Positions 8,129-16,218 of a stretch of 64,000 nt of DNA are shown here, in pieces (the stretch's first letter is position 1; every line of letters begins with the position of its first letter). Made by a program: the position numbers and the translations under genes. Source of the stretch: Butyricimonas synergistica DSM 23225 (GTDB taxonomy: Bacteria > Bacteroidota > Bacteroidia > Bacteroidales > Marinifilaceae); NCBI RefSeq assembly GCF_000379665.1, contig NZ_KB903359.1:783475-847474 (forward strand), in the 5' to 3' direction. The notes beneath the pieces are model-generated. The model searched no databases, had not been told where the DNA came from, and saw only the letters and a program-made list of their open reading frames with translations.

Positions 8129-8668
8129 ATGATACAACCGTTAGACATTATACGCGAATATTACACTTTAAACTCCCTAGCGGGTCAAAGCCTTCTGATA
8201 CACAGCCAACTCGTCAGGGATAAGGCGCTCGCCATTGCCATACGCCACCCGGAAATGGACTTGGACATCACCTTTATCAAGGAAGCCGCCATGCTGCATG
8301 ACATCGGGATATTTCTCACGAATGCTCCCGACATCGGGTGCTTTGGCGAACATCCCTATATCTGCCACGGCTACCTCGGTGCCGACCTGCTCCGGGAGAA
8401 AGGCTTGCCCCGCCATGCCCTCGTGTGCGAACGCCACACGGGCACCGGCCTTACCATTGATATGATCGAAGAGAAACACCTGCCCCTGCCCCTCCGGGAT
8501 ATGCAACCCGTCACGCTGGAAGAGAAATTAATTGCCTTTGCCGATAAATTCTACTCGAAAAGCAATCTCACCCGGGAAAAGAAAATCAGCAAGATCCGGG
8601 CGGAAATGCTCTTCCACGGTAAGGACTCCGCCGACCGTTTCGATGAATGGTGCCGGCTGTTCCTGTGA
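8129..8668 (+). CDS. HD domain phosphohydrolase
   Basis: A 179-residue HD-superfamily protein. Metal-binding residues of the fold are visible: H25 (LLIHSQLVRDKALAIA), H57-D58 (AAMLHDIGIF) and D139 (LIAFADKFYSK), with the intermediate His residues at HPYICHG and ERHTGTGL. Small stand-alone HD proteins of this type hydrolyse phosphate esters of nucleotides or related metabolites; the substrate is unknown. A TTG-initiated form starting at 8105 is possible but would begin inside the promoter box. A 12-bp hairpin terminator follows. Confidence 0.85.
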   Translation: MIQPLDIIREYYTLNSLAGQSLLIHSQLVRDKALAIAIRHPEMDLDITFIKEAAMLHDIGIFLTNAPDIGCFGEHPYICHGYLGADLLREKGLPRHALVCERHTGTGLTIDMIEEKHLPLPLRDMQPVTLEEKLIAFADKFYSKSNLTREKKISKIRAEMLFHGKDSADRFDEWCRLFL

Positions 8669-8678
8669 TTTAAAATTA

Positions 8679-8706
8679 AAAAGAGATTGAATCATCAATC
8701 TCTTTT
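8679..8706. terminator. Bidirectional rho-independent terminator
   Basis: A perfect 12-bp stem (8679-8690 with 8695-8706) and a 4-nt loop, A-rich on one side and T-rich on the other, between the convergent HD gene and the 69-residue gene. It can serve both strands. Confidence 0.8.
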
Positions 8707-8714
8707 CATCCGCT

Positions 8715-8924
8715 TTACTTTTTCTTTTTCGTTTCTTCCTTCCGCTTGTCGTGGCGCCGCTTGAGGGCGTGGATTTTCTTCCCGAGGATTTCCATGCGCT
8801 CGGCGAACATGGCGGCACGGGCTTCCCGGGCAGAAGCCGTTTCGATGGAATCGGCGAACAACTCGTCGAGTAATTTTTCCTCGTCATCGGCATCATCTTC
8901 CGCGGCGGGATTCTCCGCTAACAT
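8715..8924 (-). CDS. Small charged coiled-coil protein downstream of DUF6266-like gene
   Basis: A 69-residue protein: acidic N-terminal half (ENPAAEDDADDEEKLLDELF) and very basic C-terminal half (GKKIHALKRRHDKRKEETKK), predicted all-helical. Its ATG lies three bases after the stop of the DUF6266-like gene at 8928, so the two are probably cotranscribed and translationally coupled. I do not recognise the family; no Cys, no membrane segment. Function unknown. Confidence 0.55.
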   Translation of the reverse strand: MLAENPAAEDDADDEEKLLDELFADSIETASAREARAAMFAERMEILGKKIHALKRRHDKRKEETKKKK

Positions 8925-8927
8925 TTT

Positions 8928-9779
8928 CTACCGGGCTTCCAGCTCCTCTTGTTGCTTCTTCTCCCACGCGGCATTCCTCCGCCCGATTTCCTTGTCGACG
9001 AGGATATTGAATTTGTCAACCGACTTGTCGAGATCGACCTCCAGCTCCATGTCCTTGGCGATACGGGCGACGGCCACTTTATTCGTGGGGTCGTGTAGCA
9101 AGCACGCCGAGTTGGAAGTCGGCTTACCGCCAGCACGGCACGTGAACGCATAAACGACCACCGCACCGAGGTCCACACCCGCGGGCAGCGCGATGGAGGT
9201 CGAGCCGGATTCCGAGCGGTCGCGCAGCCGCGTCACGATACACGTTTTACTCATGGGGTCATACACCACTGCCTGCGCGTAATCATCCGCGAGGCGGTCC
9301 GAACCGGTCAGCTCCTCCCCCTCCTGCTCGCAAATCACCTTGCGCGTCTCCTCGTTCAGCGTGGCGGTCACCGGGATAGGCGGCACTTTGCCTTGGGCGA
9401 GGATCAAGCTCGGGTAATCGATCAGGCACGTGAACTGCAACTCGAGTTTCACCTTGGGATCGTACGCCTTCGTCGGGTCGATCTTCACCGCCGTCGCCAC
9501 CCGGGCAAGGGCGTTGACCCCCACGAAGCGGGAATGCCCGAAAACTTCCGCCTTCCCCGTGGGGGGAAATCCCAGCCGCGTGGCGGGCAACAGATAGCCG
9601 CCCTCGCTTCCCAGGCCACCGAAAGCGACGTCGTTCATCGCCACGTTCTCGTCCAGTTTCTTCTTTTTATCGGAGAGCGAGCGCGACACGATGGTCCGCA
9701 CCTCGAACTGGTGGGGGTAGTACACCTTGTCCCCGTGCGTGCCTCGCATGGAGGCACAACCGTAAAATTTCTCTTTCAT
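8928..9779 (-). CDS. DUF6266-like protein, type B (with extra C-terminal coil)
   Basis: A 283-residue protein. The central and C-terminal part matches the other type B gene in the window (56503-57204): DYPSLILAQGKV against AWEKLIMAEGPL, AVVYDPMSKTCIV against AIVYHPETHFNLL, SESGSTSIALPA against GESGSTTTVIPG, and GKPTSNSACL against GKTTSNSTFL. This order (substrate-like strand, 'ADD.A..V.YDP', then 'A.G...SNS.Y/FL') recalls DUF6266, a Bacteroidota family of unknown function. Residues about 215-283 add a charged helical tail (ELEVDLDKSVDKFNILVD... KKQQEELEAR) missing in the paralogue. No signal peptide. Divergent from the type A gene at 10150. Confidence 0.6.
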   Translation of the reverse strand: MKEKFYGCASMRGTHGDKVYYPHQFEVRTIVSRSLSDKKKKLDENVAMNDVAFGGLGSEGGYLLPATRLGFPPTGKAEVFGHSRFVGVNALARVATAVKIDPTKAYDPKVKLELQFTCLIDYPSLILAQGKVPPIPVTATLNEETRKVICEQEGEELTGSDRLADDYAQAVVYDPMSKTCIVTRLRDRSESGSTSIALPAGVDLGAVVVYAFTCRAGGKPTSNSACLLHDPTNKVAVARIAKDMELEVDLDKSVDKFNILVDKEIGRRNAAWEKKQQEELEAR

Positions 9780-10149
9780 AATCCTTCTTTTTCGTTAATA
9801 ATATTCAAACGCCTGCCAACAAGGTAGGTTTCTCCAACACAAGTTACGACATTAATACCCGGCGAAAAAGACACCGGATGTTAATGTTTTGTATTTTTTA
9901 ACAATAACCGGGGCATCCCGCGGCTCCCGACGAAAGAATTAACAATACACGATAATAATCAACGAATTACCACCGCGCGCTTGCCACGTCCAACGGTATT
10001 CCCACCCCCTTACTTATTAATAACTTATCTATAACTTATTAATAACTTATCTACAATTATCGTTAAGTGTTGGAAATCCCGATAATATTTTTTAACTTTA
10101 TAGCGTGTAGGAGTAGCGTGGGAATAGTTACACGTAAAATTCAAAAGCC
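9780..10149. other. Divergent intergenic region of first DUF6266-like pair
   Basis: 370 bases without a gene between the two divergent starts. The part nearest the type B gene holds no feature I can name. The middle carries the 11-nt tandem repeat annotated separately, and TAACTTTA at 10093-10100 is a near-consensus -7 box for the type A gene, leaving a leader of about 45 bases. Confidence 0.5.
10010..10053. repeat. Four tandem 11-nt units (TAACTTATYWA type)
   Basis: Units at 10010-10020, 10021-10031, 10032-10042 and 10043-10053 alternate between TAACTTATTAA and TAACTTATCTA (the first begins TT). The 11-nt period places each unit on the same face of the helix. It lies about 40 bases before the -7 box of the type A gene, a position suited to an array of regulator-binding sites. 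The other divergent pair has an 11-nt array at the equivalent place. Confidence 0.75.
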
Positions 10150-10815
10150 ATGGAAGACGATGACATAAAACGAGAGTCGCCGCGCAAATATCACCGCGAC
10201 GGGATAACACATTACTATCGCATGGGGAAACCCTGCCGCATGAGCAGCACGCGGGACAAGGCGGACACCCCGCCGACGGACAATCAAATCAAGTACCGGG
10301 AGGCTCTCGAGAGTGCCGTCCAGTTTTCCGTCAACTTTTTCCTCGCGTGCCCGGCGCTCGTGCCGGCATGGAACCTGTACGGGGCGCAAATGGGGAAAGA
10401 CCGCCTGCGGGCGTTCAACAAGGAGAACAATCCCGTGATCGACGCCACGAGCAAGGGCGTCAACTATTTCCCGGATTTCCGCTTCAGCCGTGGCGACCTC
10501 GTGCCCCCGCGCGAGGCGCGGGTCAGCCGCATCGGGTGGAAGCTGTTCATCGAGTGGGAAATCCCCGCCTGCCCCACCGGGCGTGCCGCCCCGGATGACG
10601 AACTGCTGGTGGGCTACTTCTACGAGTCCCGCCCGGATTCCCCACAACTGGTTGCCTCCACCGGGTTCACGAGGCAGGAACGCAAAGCCCAAGTCATCCT
10701 CCCTTCCAAGCGGTTTCCCGTCGTGGAAGACGTGCACGTGTTCCTCCTTTTTCGCCGTGCCGACTACCAGAGCTTCTCGGAGAGCCGCTACGTCGGGCTG
10801 ATCCGGAGCGAGTGA
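10150..10815 (+). CDS. DUF6266-like protein, type A
   Basis: A 221-residue protein beginning MEDDDIKRESPRKYHRDGIT. It aligns with the second type A gene (55405-56106) at the N-terminus (PRKYHRDGITHYYRMGKPCR against PRNKYSINGETRYLKNGVEC), at VGYFYESRPDSPQLV against IGYFYHSYANAPQVI, and at the C-terminus where both end in short F/R-rich strands. FPDFRFSRGDLVPP resembles the 'SRG.LP' strand of DUF6266. No signal peptide or membrane helix is seen, so it is probably cytoplasmic. Function unknown. It faces away from the type B gene at 9779. Confidence 0.6.
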   Translation: MEDDDIKRESPRKYHRDGITHYYRMGKPCRMSSTRDKADTPPTDNQIKYREALESAVQFSVNFFLACPALVPAWNLYGAQMGKDRLRAFNKENNPVIDATSKGVNYFPDFRFSRGDLVPPREARVSRIGWKLFIEWEIPACPTGRAAPDDELLVGYFYESRPDSPQLVASTGFTRQERKAQVILPSKRFPVVEDVHVFLLFRRADYQSFSESRYVGLIRSE

Positions 10816-10866
10816 CAATTTCACGCGATATTTTCATCTTTAACTTCAAATTATTAAAAATTTTTA

Positions 10867-10874
10867 TATCTTTG
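10867..10874 (+). promoter_or_regulatory. -7 box (TATCTTTG) of the candidate RNA locus
   Basis: A perfect TAnnTTTG match inside an AT-rich tract, with no ORF of credible length in the following 250 bases. Transcription would begin near 10881. A clear -33 TTTG is not present. Confidence 0.55.
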
Positions 10875-10880
10875 CATCGA

Positions 10881-11135
10881 GGATCACGCGGAAAGCCGCT
10901 AGTAAAAGTCCTCTCGTGATGTTGTCCATTTTTTGAAGTCACGTTCAAGATAGAAATATCCGAAAAAATGGGATTGCAACACTCGCGCTGTTTACTCGTA
11001 TATTCTTTTTAGAATAATACCGTAACGGCGTGGGATTGCTTTTTCATGCGGATAGAACGTGACTTCCATGATTGAGCCGTCCCCGCCGTTATATTATAAC
11101 TCCCGGGGTGACTTATCAGCCCGGGAGTATTTATT
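10881..11135 (+). ncRNA. Candidate structured non-coding RNA or long leader
   Basis: About 255 bases between a good -7 box and a strong hairpin. Four perfect helices can be read: H1 10926-10934 with 10963-10971 (9 bp), H2 10935-10946 with 11055-11066 (12 bp), H3 11023-11030 with 11084-11091 (8 bp), H4 11099-11107 with 11120-11128 (9 bp, GC-rich, terminator-like but followed by ATTTATTT and no long T run). H1 plus H3 cannot coexist with H2 except as a pseudoknot, which suggests two alternative folds. The 9-mer TGGGATTGC occurs twice (10969-10977 and 11031-11039). It does not match the tmRNA, RNase P or SRP RNA patterns I know; a diverged 6S-type RNA is possible. Confidence 0.4.
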
Positions 11136-11222
11136 TCTGGTTATTTTCCGTGACAAATTAGAATCACGAGGGAGTGGGGTTTCTATAACTCTTACACGCG
11201 ACCATATGCTATCCCCGCTCCC

Positions 11223-11254
11223 GGAAAGGGGGGAATGGACTACACCCCCTTTCC
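11223..11254. terminator. Strong hairpin before small two-gene unit
   Basis: GGAAAGGGGG (11223-11232) pairs perfectly with 11245-11254 over a 12-nt loop. There is no T tract beyond TTTC, so it may be a terminator for the upstream RNA locus or a regulatory hairpin. TAACTTTA just after it (11266-11273) could be a -7 box for the gene at 11286. Confidence 0.4.
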
Positions 11255-11285
11255 TTTCACGTTGCTAACTTTATAATACAAAGAT

Positions 11286-11441
11286 ATGAACATGGAAACA
11301 AACATAAACATGGAAAACGGCACGAGGCAAATCCTCGTCGAGTTCCCGCCGGTAGTGGAAAAACTGGACGTGTGGTACCTGGACGAGGTAGCCATCGAAC
11401 CGATAGAAGTCCTTCTCGCTCACCCCATTTGCCCGAACTGA
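11286..11441 (+). CDS. 51-residue small protein, coupled to downstream membrane protein
   Basis: A short ORF, MNMETNINMENGTRQILVEF..., containing VVEKLDVWYLDEVAIEPIEVLLAHP. Its TGA (11439-11441) overlaps the ATG of the next gene by one base (TGATG), the classic arrangement for translational coupling. Methionines at 1, 3 and 9 leave the exact start open. The protein is acidic with no membrane segment. I do not recognise it. Spacing, a possible -7 box at 11266-11273 and codon use like its neighbours support it being real. Confidence 0.45.
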   Translation: MNMETNINMENGTRQILVEFPPVVEKLDVWYLDEVAIEPIEVLLAHPICPN

Positions 11442-11788
11442 TGAACTTCGACGAGGAAAGAGAACGGCGAGCCAACAGGATTTTCGCCACGCACGCCGCC
11501 GGAACATTCGGGTGGTGGATCACGCTATTCTACGCCCTCTTCTTCGCCCGGCTCGATTTCGACACGTACTTCCTCACCGCCTTCCTGCTCCCCGTCGCCT
11601 CGCTCGTGCTATTCAGCGTGCGCCTGCTTTTCGGCTTCTCGCCCACCGACTTCGACGACCGCTTCAGCAAGGTGCACGCCGCCTGCTCGTTCCTAGGCAT
11701 CGTGCTCGCCCTGCTAATCCTCGCCCGTTACGCCCTTGAATGCTATTTTAACTTTTTCCCCCTCTTTAACTTTTTCCCTCTCCCGTGA
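11441..11788 (+). CDS. Small membrane protein (three hydrophobic segments)
   Basis: A 115-residue protein starting MNFDEERERRANRIFATHAA. Three hydrophobic stretches follow: GTFGWWITLFYALFFARL, FLTAFLLPVASLVLFSVRLLF and FLGIVLALLILARYALEC, separated by short charged loops (one with PTDFDDRFSK). The ATG at 11441 is preferred over upstream in-frame starts because it overlaps the stop of the 51-residue gene and removes a Ser/Arg-rich extension. No family recognised; probably an inner-membrane protein of unknown function. Confidence 0.6.
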   Translation: MNFDEERERRANRIFATHAAGTFGWWITLFYALFFARLDFDTYFLTAFLLPVASLVLFSVRLLFGFSPTDFDDRFSKVHAACSFLGIVLALLILARYALECYFNFFPLFNFFPLP

Positions 11789-11856
11789 AACACGTTCAGA
11801 AAGTTTAACGTAAAAACCAAACAATTGAAAATGGAAAATAAAAGAACTTCTCCACG

Positions 11857-13260
11857 ATGGAAACACTGAACAACTGGATTATATCTGTCAACGACTTTAT
11901 CTACACCTACATACTGATCGCCGCGTTGATCGTCATCGGGCTATATTTCACGTTCAAGAGCAAATTCGTGCAATTCCGCGACATCCGCGAGATGTTCCGC
12001 CTGCTCGGCGACGGCATCGCCGGCGGCAAGAGCCACAAGAACTCGGTCACCTCCTTTCAGGCTTTCTGCATCGCGACGGCTTCCCGCGTGGGAACGGGCA
12101 ACCTAGCGGGCGTGGCGACGGCACTCGCCCTTGGCGGGCCCGGCGCCATCTTCTGGATGTGGCTCATCGCGCTGGTCGGCTCGGCGTCCGCCTTCGTCGA
12201 ATCGACGCTGGCACAGGTGTACAAGACGAAAGGCGAGCGCACCTTCATCGGCGGTCCCGCCTTCTACATGGAACGGGGATTGCGGCGGCGATGGATGGGC
12301 ATCCTCTTCGCCGTCATCATCACCATCACGTTCGGGCTGGTATTCAACTCCGTGCAGGCGAACACGGTGACGTTCGCCTTCAACGAGGTATTCGGCACGA
12401 GCCGGGTATGGTTCGGGGCAATCCTCACGGCGTTCACCTTCCTCGTCATATTCGGGGGCATCCACCGCATCGCCGTCATCTCGGGGATACTCGTACCCTT
12501 GATGGCTATCGCCTACATCCTGCTCGCCGTGTACATCCTCGGCACCCGTGCCGGGATGCTGCCGGGCGTGATGGGCAGCATATTCTCCAACGCCCTCGGG
12601 TTCGAGCAATTCGCCGGCGGCGGGCTGGGGGTCATCGTCATGCAGGGCATACGCCGCGGGCTGTTCTCCAACGAGGCGGGCATGGGTTCCGCCCCGAACG
12701 CCGCCGCCACCGCGGACGTCAGCCACCCGGCGAAACAGGGATTGATACAAGCGTTAAGCGTGTTCACCGACACGCTCATCATTTGCAGCTGCACCGCCTT
12801 CATCATCCTGCTCTCCGGCGTGCCGCTGGACGGTTCGGTGAAAGGCATCCAGCTCACGCAGATGGCGCTCACCCGCGAGATCGGCAGCACGGGCGGGCAA
12901 TTCATCGCCGTCGCCATACTGCTCTTCGCCTTCAGCTCCATCGTCGGCAACTACTCGTACTGCGAAACGAACCTGCTCTTCATCTCGAAGAACAAAACCT
13001 ACTTGCAGGTGTACCGCGTCGCCGTGGGCGCGATGGTCATGTTCGGCTCCGTCGCGGCGCTCGACCTCGTGTGGAACCTCGCCGACCTCGCCATGGCAGT
13101 CATGACCGTCATCAACCTCGTGGCTATCGTGCTGCTCGGCAAAATCGCCTTGAAAGTCTTGCAGGATTACCAGCGGCAAAGGCGAACGAGCAAGAAAAAC
13201 ATCATTTTCAAGGCATCCTCCATACCCGAACTGAAAGATTCGACAAGTGAATGGGAATAA
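11857..13260 (+). CDS. Sodium/alanine (glycine) symporter, AGCS family
   Basis: A 467-residue inner-membrane protein of the amino-acid:cation symporter family. Diagnostic segments are GTGNLAGVATALALGGPGAIFWMW (about residues 77-100), FVESTLAQVYK, and SNEAGMGSAPNAAATADVSHPAKQG (about 271-295), which form the substrate and Na+ site region in AGCS proteins. About eleven hydrophobic helices. Imports alanine or glycine with Na+. The basic C-terminal tail (LQDYQRQRRTSKKN) is cytoplasmic. Appears monocistronic; the next gene has its own promoter. Confidence 0.93.
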   Translation: METLNNWIISVNDFIYTYILIAALIVIGLYFTFKSKFVQFRDIREMFRLLGDGIAGGKSHKNSVTSFQAFCIATASRVGTGNLAGVATALALGGPGAIFWMWLIALVGSASAFVESTLAQVYKTKGERTFIGGPAFYMERGLRRRWMGILFAVIITITFGLVFNSVQANTVTFAFNEVFGTSRVWFGAILTAFTFLVIFGGIHRIAVISGILVPLMAIAYILLAVYILGTRAGMLPGVMGSIFSNALGFEQFAGGGLGVIVMQGIRRGLFSNEAGMGSAPNAAATADVSHPAKQGLIQALSVFTDTLIICSCTAFIILLSGVPLDGSVKGIQLTQMALTREIGSTGGQFIAVAILLFAFSSIVGNYSYCETNLLFISKNKTYLQVYRVAVGAMVMFGSVAALDLVWNLADLAMAVMTVINLVAIVLLGKIALKVLQDYQRQRRTSKKNIIFKASSIPELKDSTSEWE

Positions 13261-13275
13261 AAACAATTTTTTTCT

Positions 13276-13283
13276 TAACTTTG
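13276..13283 (+). promoter_or_regulatory. -7 box (TAACTTTG) of DEAD-box helicase gene
   Basis: Consensus TAnnTTTG downstream of a T-rich tract. It gives a leader of about 90 bases before the ATG at 13381, long enough for cold-shock-type leader regulation, though no such element is identified. It also argues against the weak extension starting at 13309. Confidence 0.6.
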
Positions 13284-13380
13284 CATCAACAAGACGGGAA
13301 CCTTAAACATGAAATCCCGCCACACGCGGACTCCCGGGGGACACGGGAGCGGGCTTAAAAACATAGAAAGACTTATAAAG

Positions 13381-14610
13381 ATGAGATTTGACGAGCTGGA
13401 ACTAGAGCAAGAAGTATTGCAAGGATTGGATGCAATGAACTTTCAAGAAACAACCCCTATACAAGAATTAACGATACCCGTCATACTCGAGGGAAAAGAC
13501 CTCATCGCCTGCGCGCAGACAGGCACGGGAAAAACTGCCGCTTACACCCTCCCCATCCTCAACCGGCTGGTCAAGGAAGACGAAAAAACGGACAGCGTGA
13601 AAGCCGTCATCATGGCGCCCACGCGGGAACTGGCACAGCAAATAGACGTGCAATTCGAGGGATTCTCGTACTTCCTGCCCGTATCCACGGTAGTCGTCTA
13701 CGGCGGGGGCGACGGGGCGTTGTGGGATCAACAGAAACGAGCGCTGCGCCTCGGGGCGGACGTGGCTATCGCCACACCGGGACGATTGATCGCCCACCTG
13801 CAACACAGCGATGTAGACCTGTCACAGGTCAAGTACTTCGTCCTCGACGAGGCAGACCGGATGCTCGACATGGGATTCTTCGACGACATCATGCAGATCG
13901 TCGCCAAGCTGCCCAAGGACAGGCAAACCATCCTCTTCTCCGCCACCATGCCCCCGAAGATCAGGCAACTGGCACAGAACGTGCTGCGTGACCCCGTGGA
14001 AATCAACGTCGCCGTGTCGAAACCCAACGAGGCAATCATGCAAGCCGCCTACATCTGTCACGAGAAACAGAAAATGGGAATCATCGAGGAACTGTTCAAC
14101 AAACCGACCGTCCACAAGACGCTCATCTTCGCTTCCTCCAAGCAAAAAGTAAAAGACCTCGCCTTCACCCTGAAACGTAAAAAATACAACGTGGCGGCTA
14201 TGCACTCCGATCTCGAACAATCGGAACGGGAGGAAGTCATGATGAACTTTAAAAATAACAAAATAGATATCCTCGTTGCCACCGACATCGTGTCGCGTGG
14301 CATAGATATTGATAATATAGGATTGGTTATCAACTTCGACGTGCCGCATGACCCGGAAGATTACATCCACCGGATCGGGCGTACCGCGCGGGCTGATGCC
14401 GAGGGAGTTGCCATCACCTTCGTTTCCGAGGCGGAACAAGGAAAATTCTACCGGATAGAGCAATTCATAGGAGAAGAAGTCTACAAGATTCCTATCCCCG
14501 CCTCTCTCGGGACCGCACCGGTGTACAACCCCAAGGCATTCGACCACGGCTCGCCAAGAGGGGGACGCCGCCCCGGTAACCGCTCCTTCGGGAAAAAGAA
14601 AAGAAATTAA
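13381..14610 (+). CDS. DEAD-box ATP-dependent RNA helicase (RhlE-like)
   Basis: A 409-residue SF2 RNA helicase. Motifs in order: Q motif (TTPIQELTIP), motif I AQTGTGKT (45-52), motif Ia PTRELAQQ, GG and TPGRL, motif II VLDEADRMLDMGF, motif III FSATMP, motif IV LIFASSK, motif V ATDIVSRGIDI and motif VI HRIGRTARA. A short basic C-terminal tail (GGRRPGNRSFGKKKRN) aids RNA binding, as in RhlE/CsdA. MRFDELELE is the standard start of Bacteroidetes homologues, and the 24-residue upstream extension looks non-coding. The antiporter gene follows after 15 bases. Confidence 0.93.
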   Translation: MRFDELELEQEVLQGLDAMNFQETTPIQELTIPVILEGKDLIACAQTGTGKTAAYTLPILNRLVKEDEKTDSVKAVIMAPTRELAQQIDVQFEGFSYFLPVSTVVVYGGGDGALWDQQKRALRLGADVAIATPGRLIAHLQHSDVDLSQVKYFVLDEADRMLDMGFFDDIMQIVAKLPKDRQTILFSATMPPKIRQLAQNVLRDPVEINVAVSKPNEAIMQAAYICHEKQKMGIIEELFNKPTVHKTLIFASSKQKVKDLAFTLKRKKYNVAAMHSDLEQSEREEVMMNFKNNKIDILVATDIVSRGIDIDNIGLVINFDVPHDPEDYIHRIGRTARADAEGVAITFVSEAEQGKFYRIEQFIGEEVYKIPIPASLGTAPVYNPKAFDHGSPRGGRRPGNRSFGKKKRN

Positions 14611-14625
14611 CAAAAAGAAACGCTT

Positions 14626-16125
14626 ATGACCCTAGACGCCGGAAACATCTTACTTATTGGATCTATTCTATTATTTGTCAGTATTGTCGTGGGAAAAGCC
14701 GGTTTCCGGTTCGGGGTACCGGCGTTATTGCTCTTCCTTGGAGTCGGAATGCTCTTCGGGACAGACGGGCTCGGGATCGAGTTCAACAACCCCCAAACGG
14801 CACAATTCATCGGCGTTATCGCGCTAAGTATCATCCTATTCTCCGGCGGTATGGACACCAGCGCCTCGGAAATCAAACCCGTTCTCGGGCAAGGGATCGT
14901 GCTTGCCACCGTCGGGGTCATGTTCACCGCCCTGCTCACGGGATATTTTATCTATTACATCACCAACCTCGAAAACAGCTTCGTCCAGCTCACCTTTATC
15001 GAATCGCTCCTGCTCGCCTCGGTGATGTCGTCCACGGACTCGGCTTCCGTGTTCTCCATACTCCGCTCGAAACGGCAGGGATTGAAAGAAAACCTGCGCC
15101 CCATGCTGGAACTGGAAAGTGGTAGTAATGACCCCATGGCATACATGCTGACCATCCTGCTCATCCAGATCATCCAATCCGGCGAAAGCAGCCTCGCGAA
15201 CACCGCCCTCCAATTCATCATGCAAATGAGCATCGGCGCCGTGGCGGGATTCCTGCTCGGGCGGCTGGCAGTGTACTGTATCAACAAACTGAACATCAAC
15301 CAATCCCTCTACCCCGTCCTCTTGCTCGCCTTCGTGTTCTTCATATTCTCCTTCACCGACCTGGTGAAAGGTAACGGCTACCTCGCCGTCTATATTGCAG
15401 GACTCGTGGTCGGCAACCGGAAAGTGGTACACAAAAAGAGCCTCGCCACCTTCTTCGACGGAATCACGTGGCTGTTCCAGATCGTCATGTTCCTCACGCT
15501 GGGCTTGCTTGTCAACCCGTCAGAACTGCTGCCGATCGCCTCGCTCGGGATTTTTGTAGGAGTCTTCATGATTATACTCGCCCGTCCCGTCAGCGTATTC
15601 CTCTGCCTGCTTCCTTTCCGGAAGATGACCACCAAAGCGCGCACGTACGTGTCGTGGGTCGGCTTGCGCGGCGCGGTCCCTATCATTTTTGCCACATACC
15701 CCCTCATCGCCAACATACAGCACGCCTCGTTGATATTTAACGTCGTGTTCTTCATCACGATTCTATCCCTCGTCGTGCAGGGTACAACCGTAAGCTACAT
15801 GGCAAAACTACTCGGCCTTTCCACACCGGAAACACGACAAAACGTCTTCAACGTGGAACTCCCCGAGGAAATCAAGACCGCCATGTCCGAGATCGAGGTC
15901 ATCCCCTCCATGCTCGCCAAAGGCGACCGCCTCATGGATCTGGTACTACCGGACAACACGCTGGTCGCGCTCATCAAAAAGAACGACTCCTACTGCGTCC
16001 CAAAAGGCAAAACCAAACTACACACGGGCGACAAACTCCTCGTTATCACCGACGACGACGAAGCCCTCAAAAAGACATACGAGAGCCTGGGAATCACGAA
16101 TTACTCGATTCACAAGAACGCATAA
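14626..16125 (+). CDS. K+/H+ (or Na+/H+) antiporter, CPA1/NhaP2 type with RCK-C domain
   Basis: A 499-residue protein. Residues about 1-400 contain twelve or so hydrophobic helices of the Na+/H+ exchanger fold with the ion-binding segment SVMSSTDSASVFSILR and GSNDPMAY (the ND pair of CPA1). Residues about 415-499 form a TrkA-C/RCK-C regulatory domain (GDRLMDLVLPDNTLVALIKKNDSY ... GDKLLVITDDDEAL). This is the layout of CvrA/NhaP2 K+/H+ antiporters. Cytoplasmic ion and pH homeostasis at the inner membrane. Located 15 bases after the helicase gene and probably on its transcript. Confidence 0.92.
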   Translation: MTLDAGNILLIGSILLFVSIVVGKAGFRFGVPALLLFLGVGMLFGTDGLGIEFNNPQTAQFIGVIALSIILFSGGMDTSASEIKPVLGQGIVLATVGVMFTALLTGYFIYYITNLENSFVQLTFIESLLLASVMSSTDSASVFSILRSKRQGLKENLRPMLELESGSNDPMAYMLTILLIQIIQSGESSLANTALQFIMQMSIGAVAGFLLGRLAVYCINKLNINQSLYPVLLLAFVFFIFSFTDLVKGNGYLAVYIAGLVVGNRKVVHKKSLATFFDGITWLFQIVMFLTLGLLVNPSELLPIASLGIFVGVFMIILARPVSVFLCLLPFRKMTTKARTYVSWVGLRGAVPIIFATYPLIANIQHASLIFNVVFFITILSLVVQGTTVSYMAKLLGLSTPETRQNVFNVELPEEIKTAMSEIEVIPSMLAKGDRLMDLVLPDNTLVALIKKNDSYCVPKGKTKLHTGDKLLVITDDDEALKKTYESLGITNYSIHKNA

Positions 16126-16218
16126 CAGGTTTATAAACTTCATATACTTGTTTGCTTCCGCTATTTGTTGTAATATTGTAACACGAAAAATGAAAACAAC
16201 AGCTAATATACATTTACT

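Noticed and set aside
10010-10053. CRISPR or replication-origin iterons
   Set aside because: Units are contiguous with no spacers, and no cas, rep or dnaA-type genes are nearby.
11059-11268. 69-codon ORF in the RNA locus
   Set aside because: It crosses the helices of the candidate RNA and the terminal hairpin, has no RBS and unlikely composition.
12159-13250. Long ORF (363 codons) in another frame of the AGCS symporter gene
   Set aside because: Arg/His-rich shadow translation caused by the G+C-rich third positions of the real gene; no family features.
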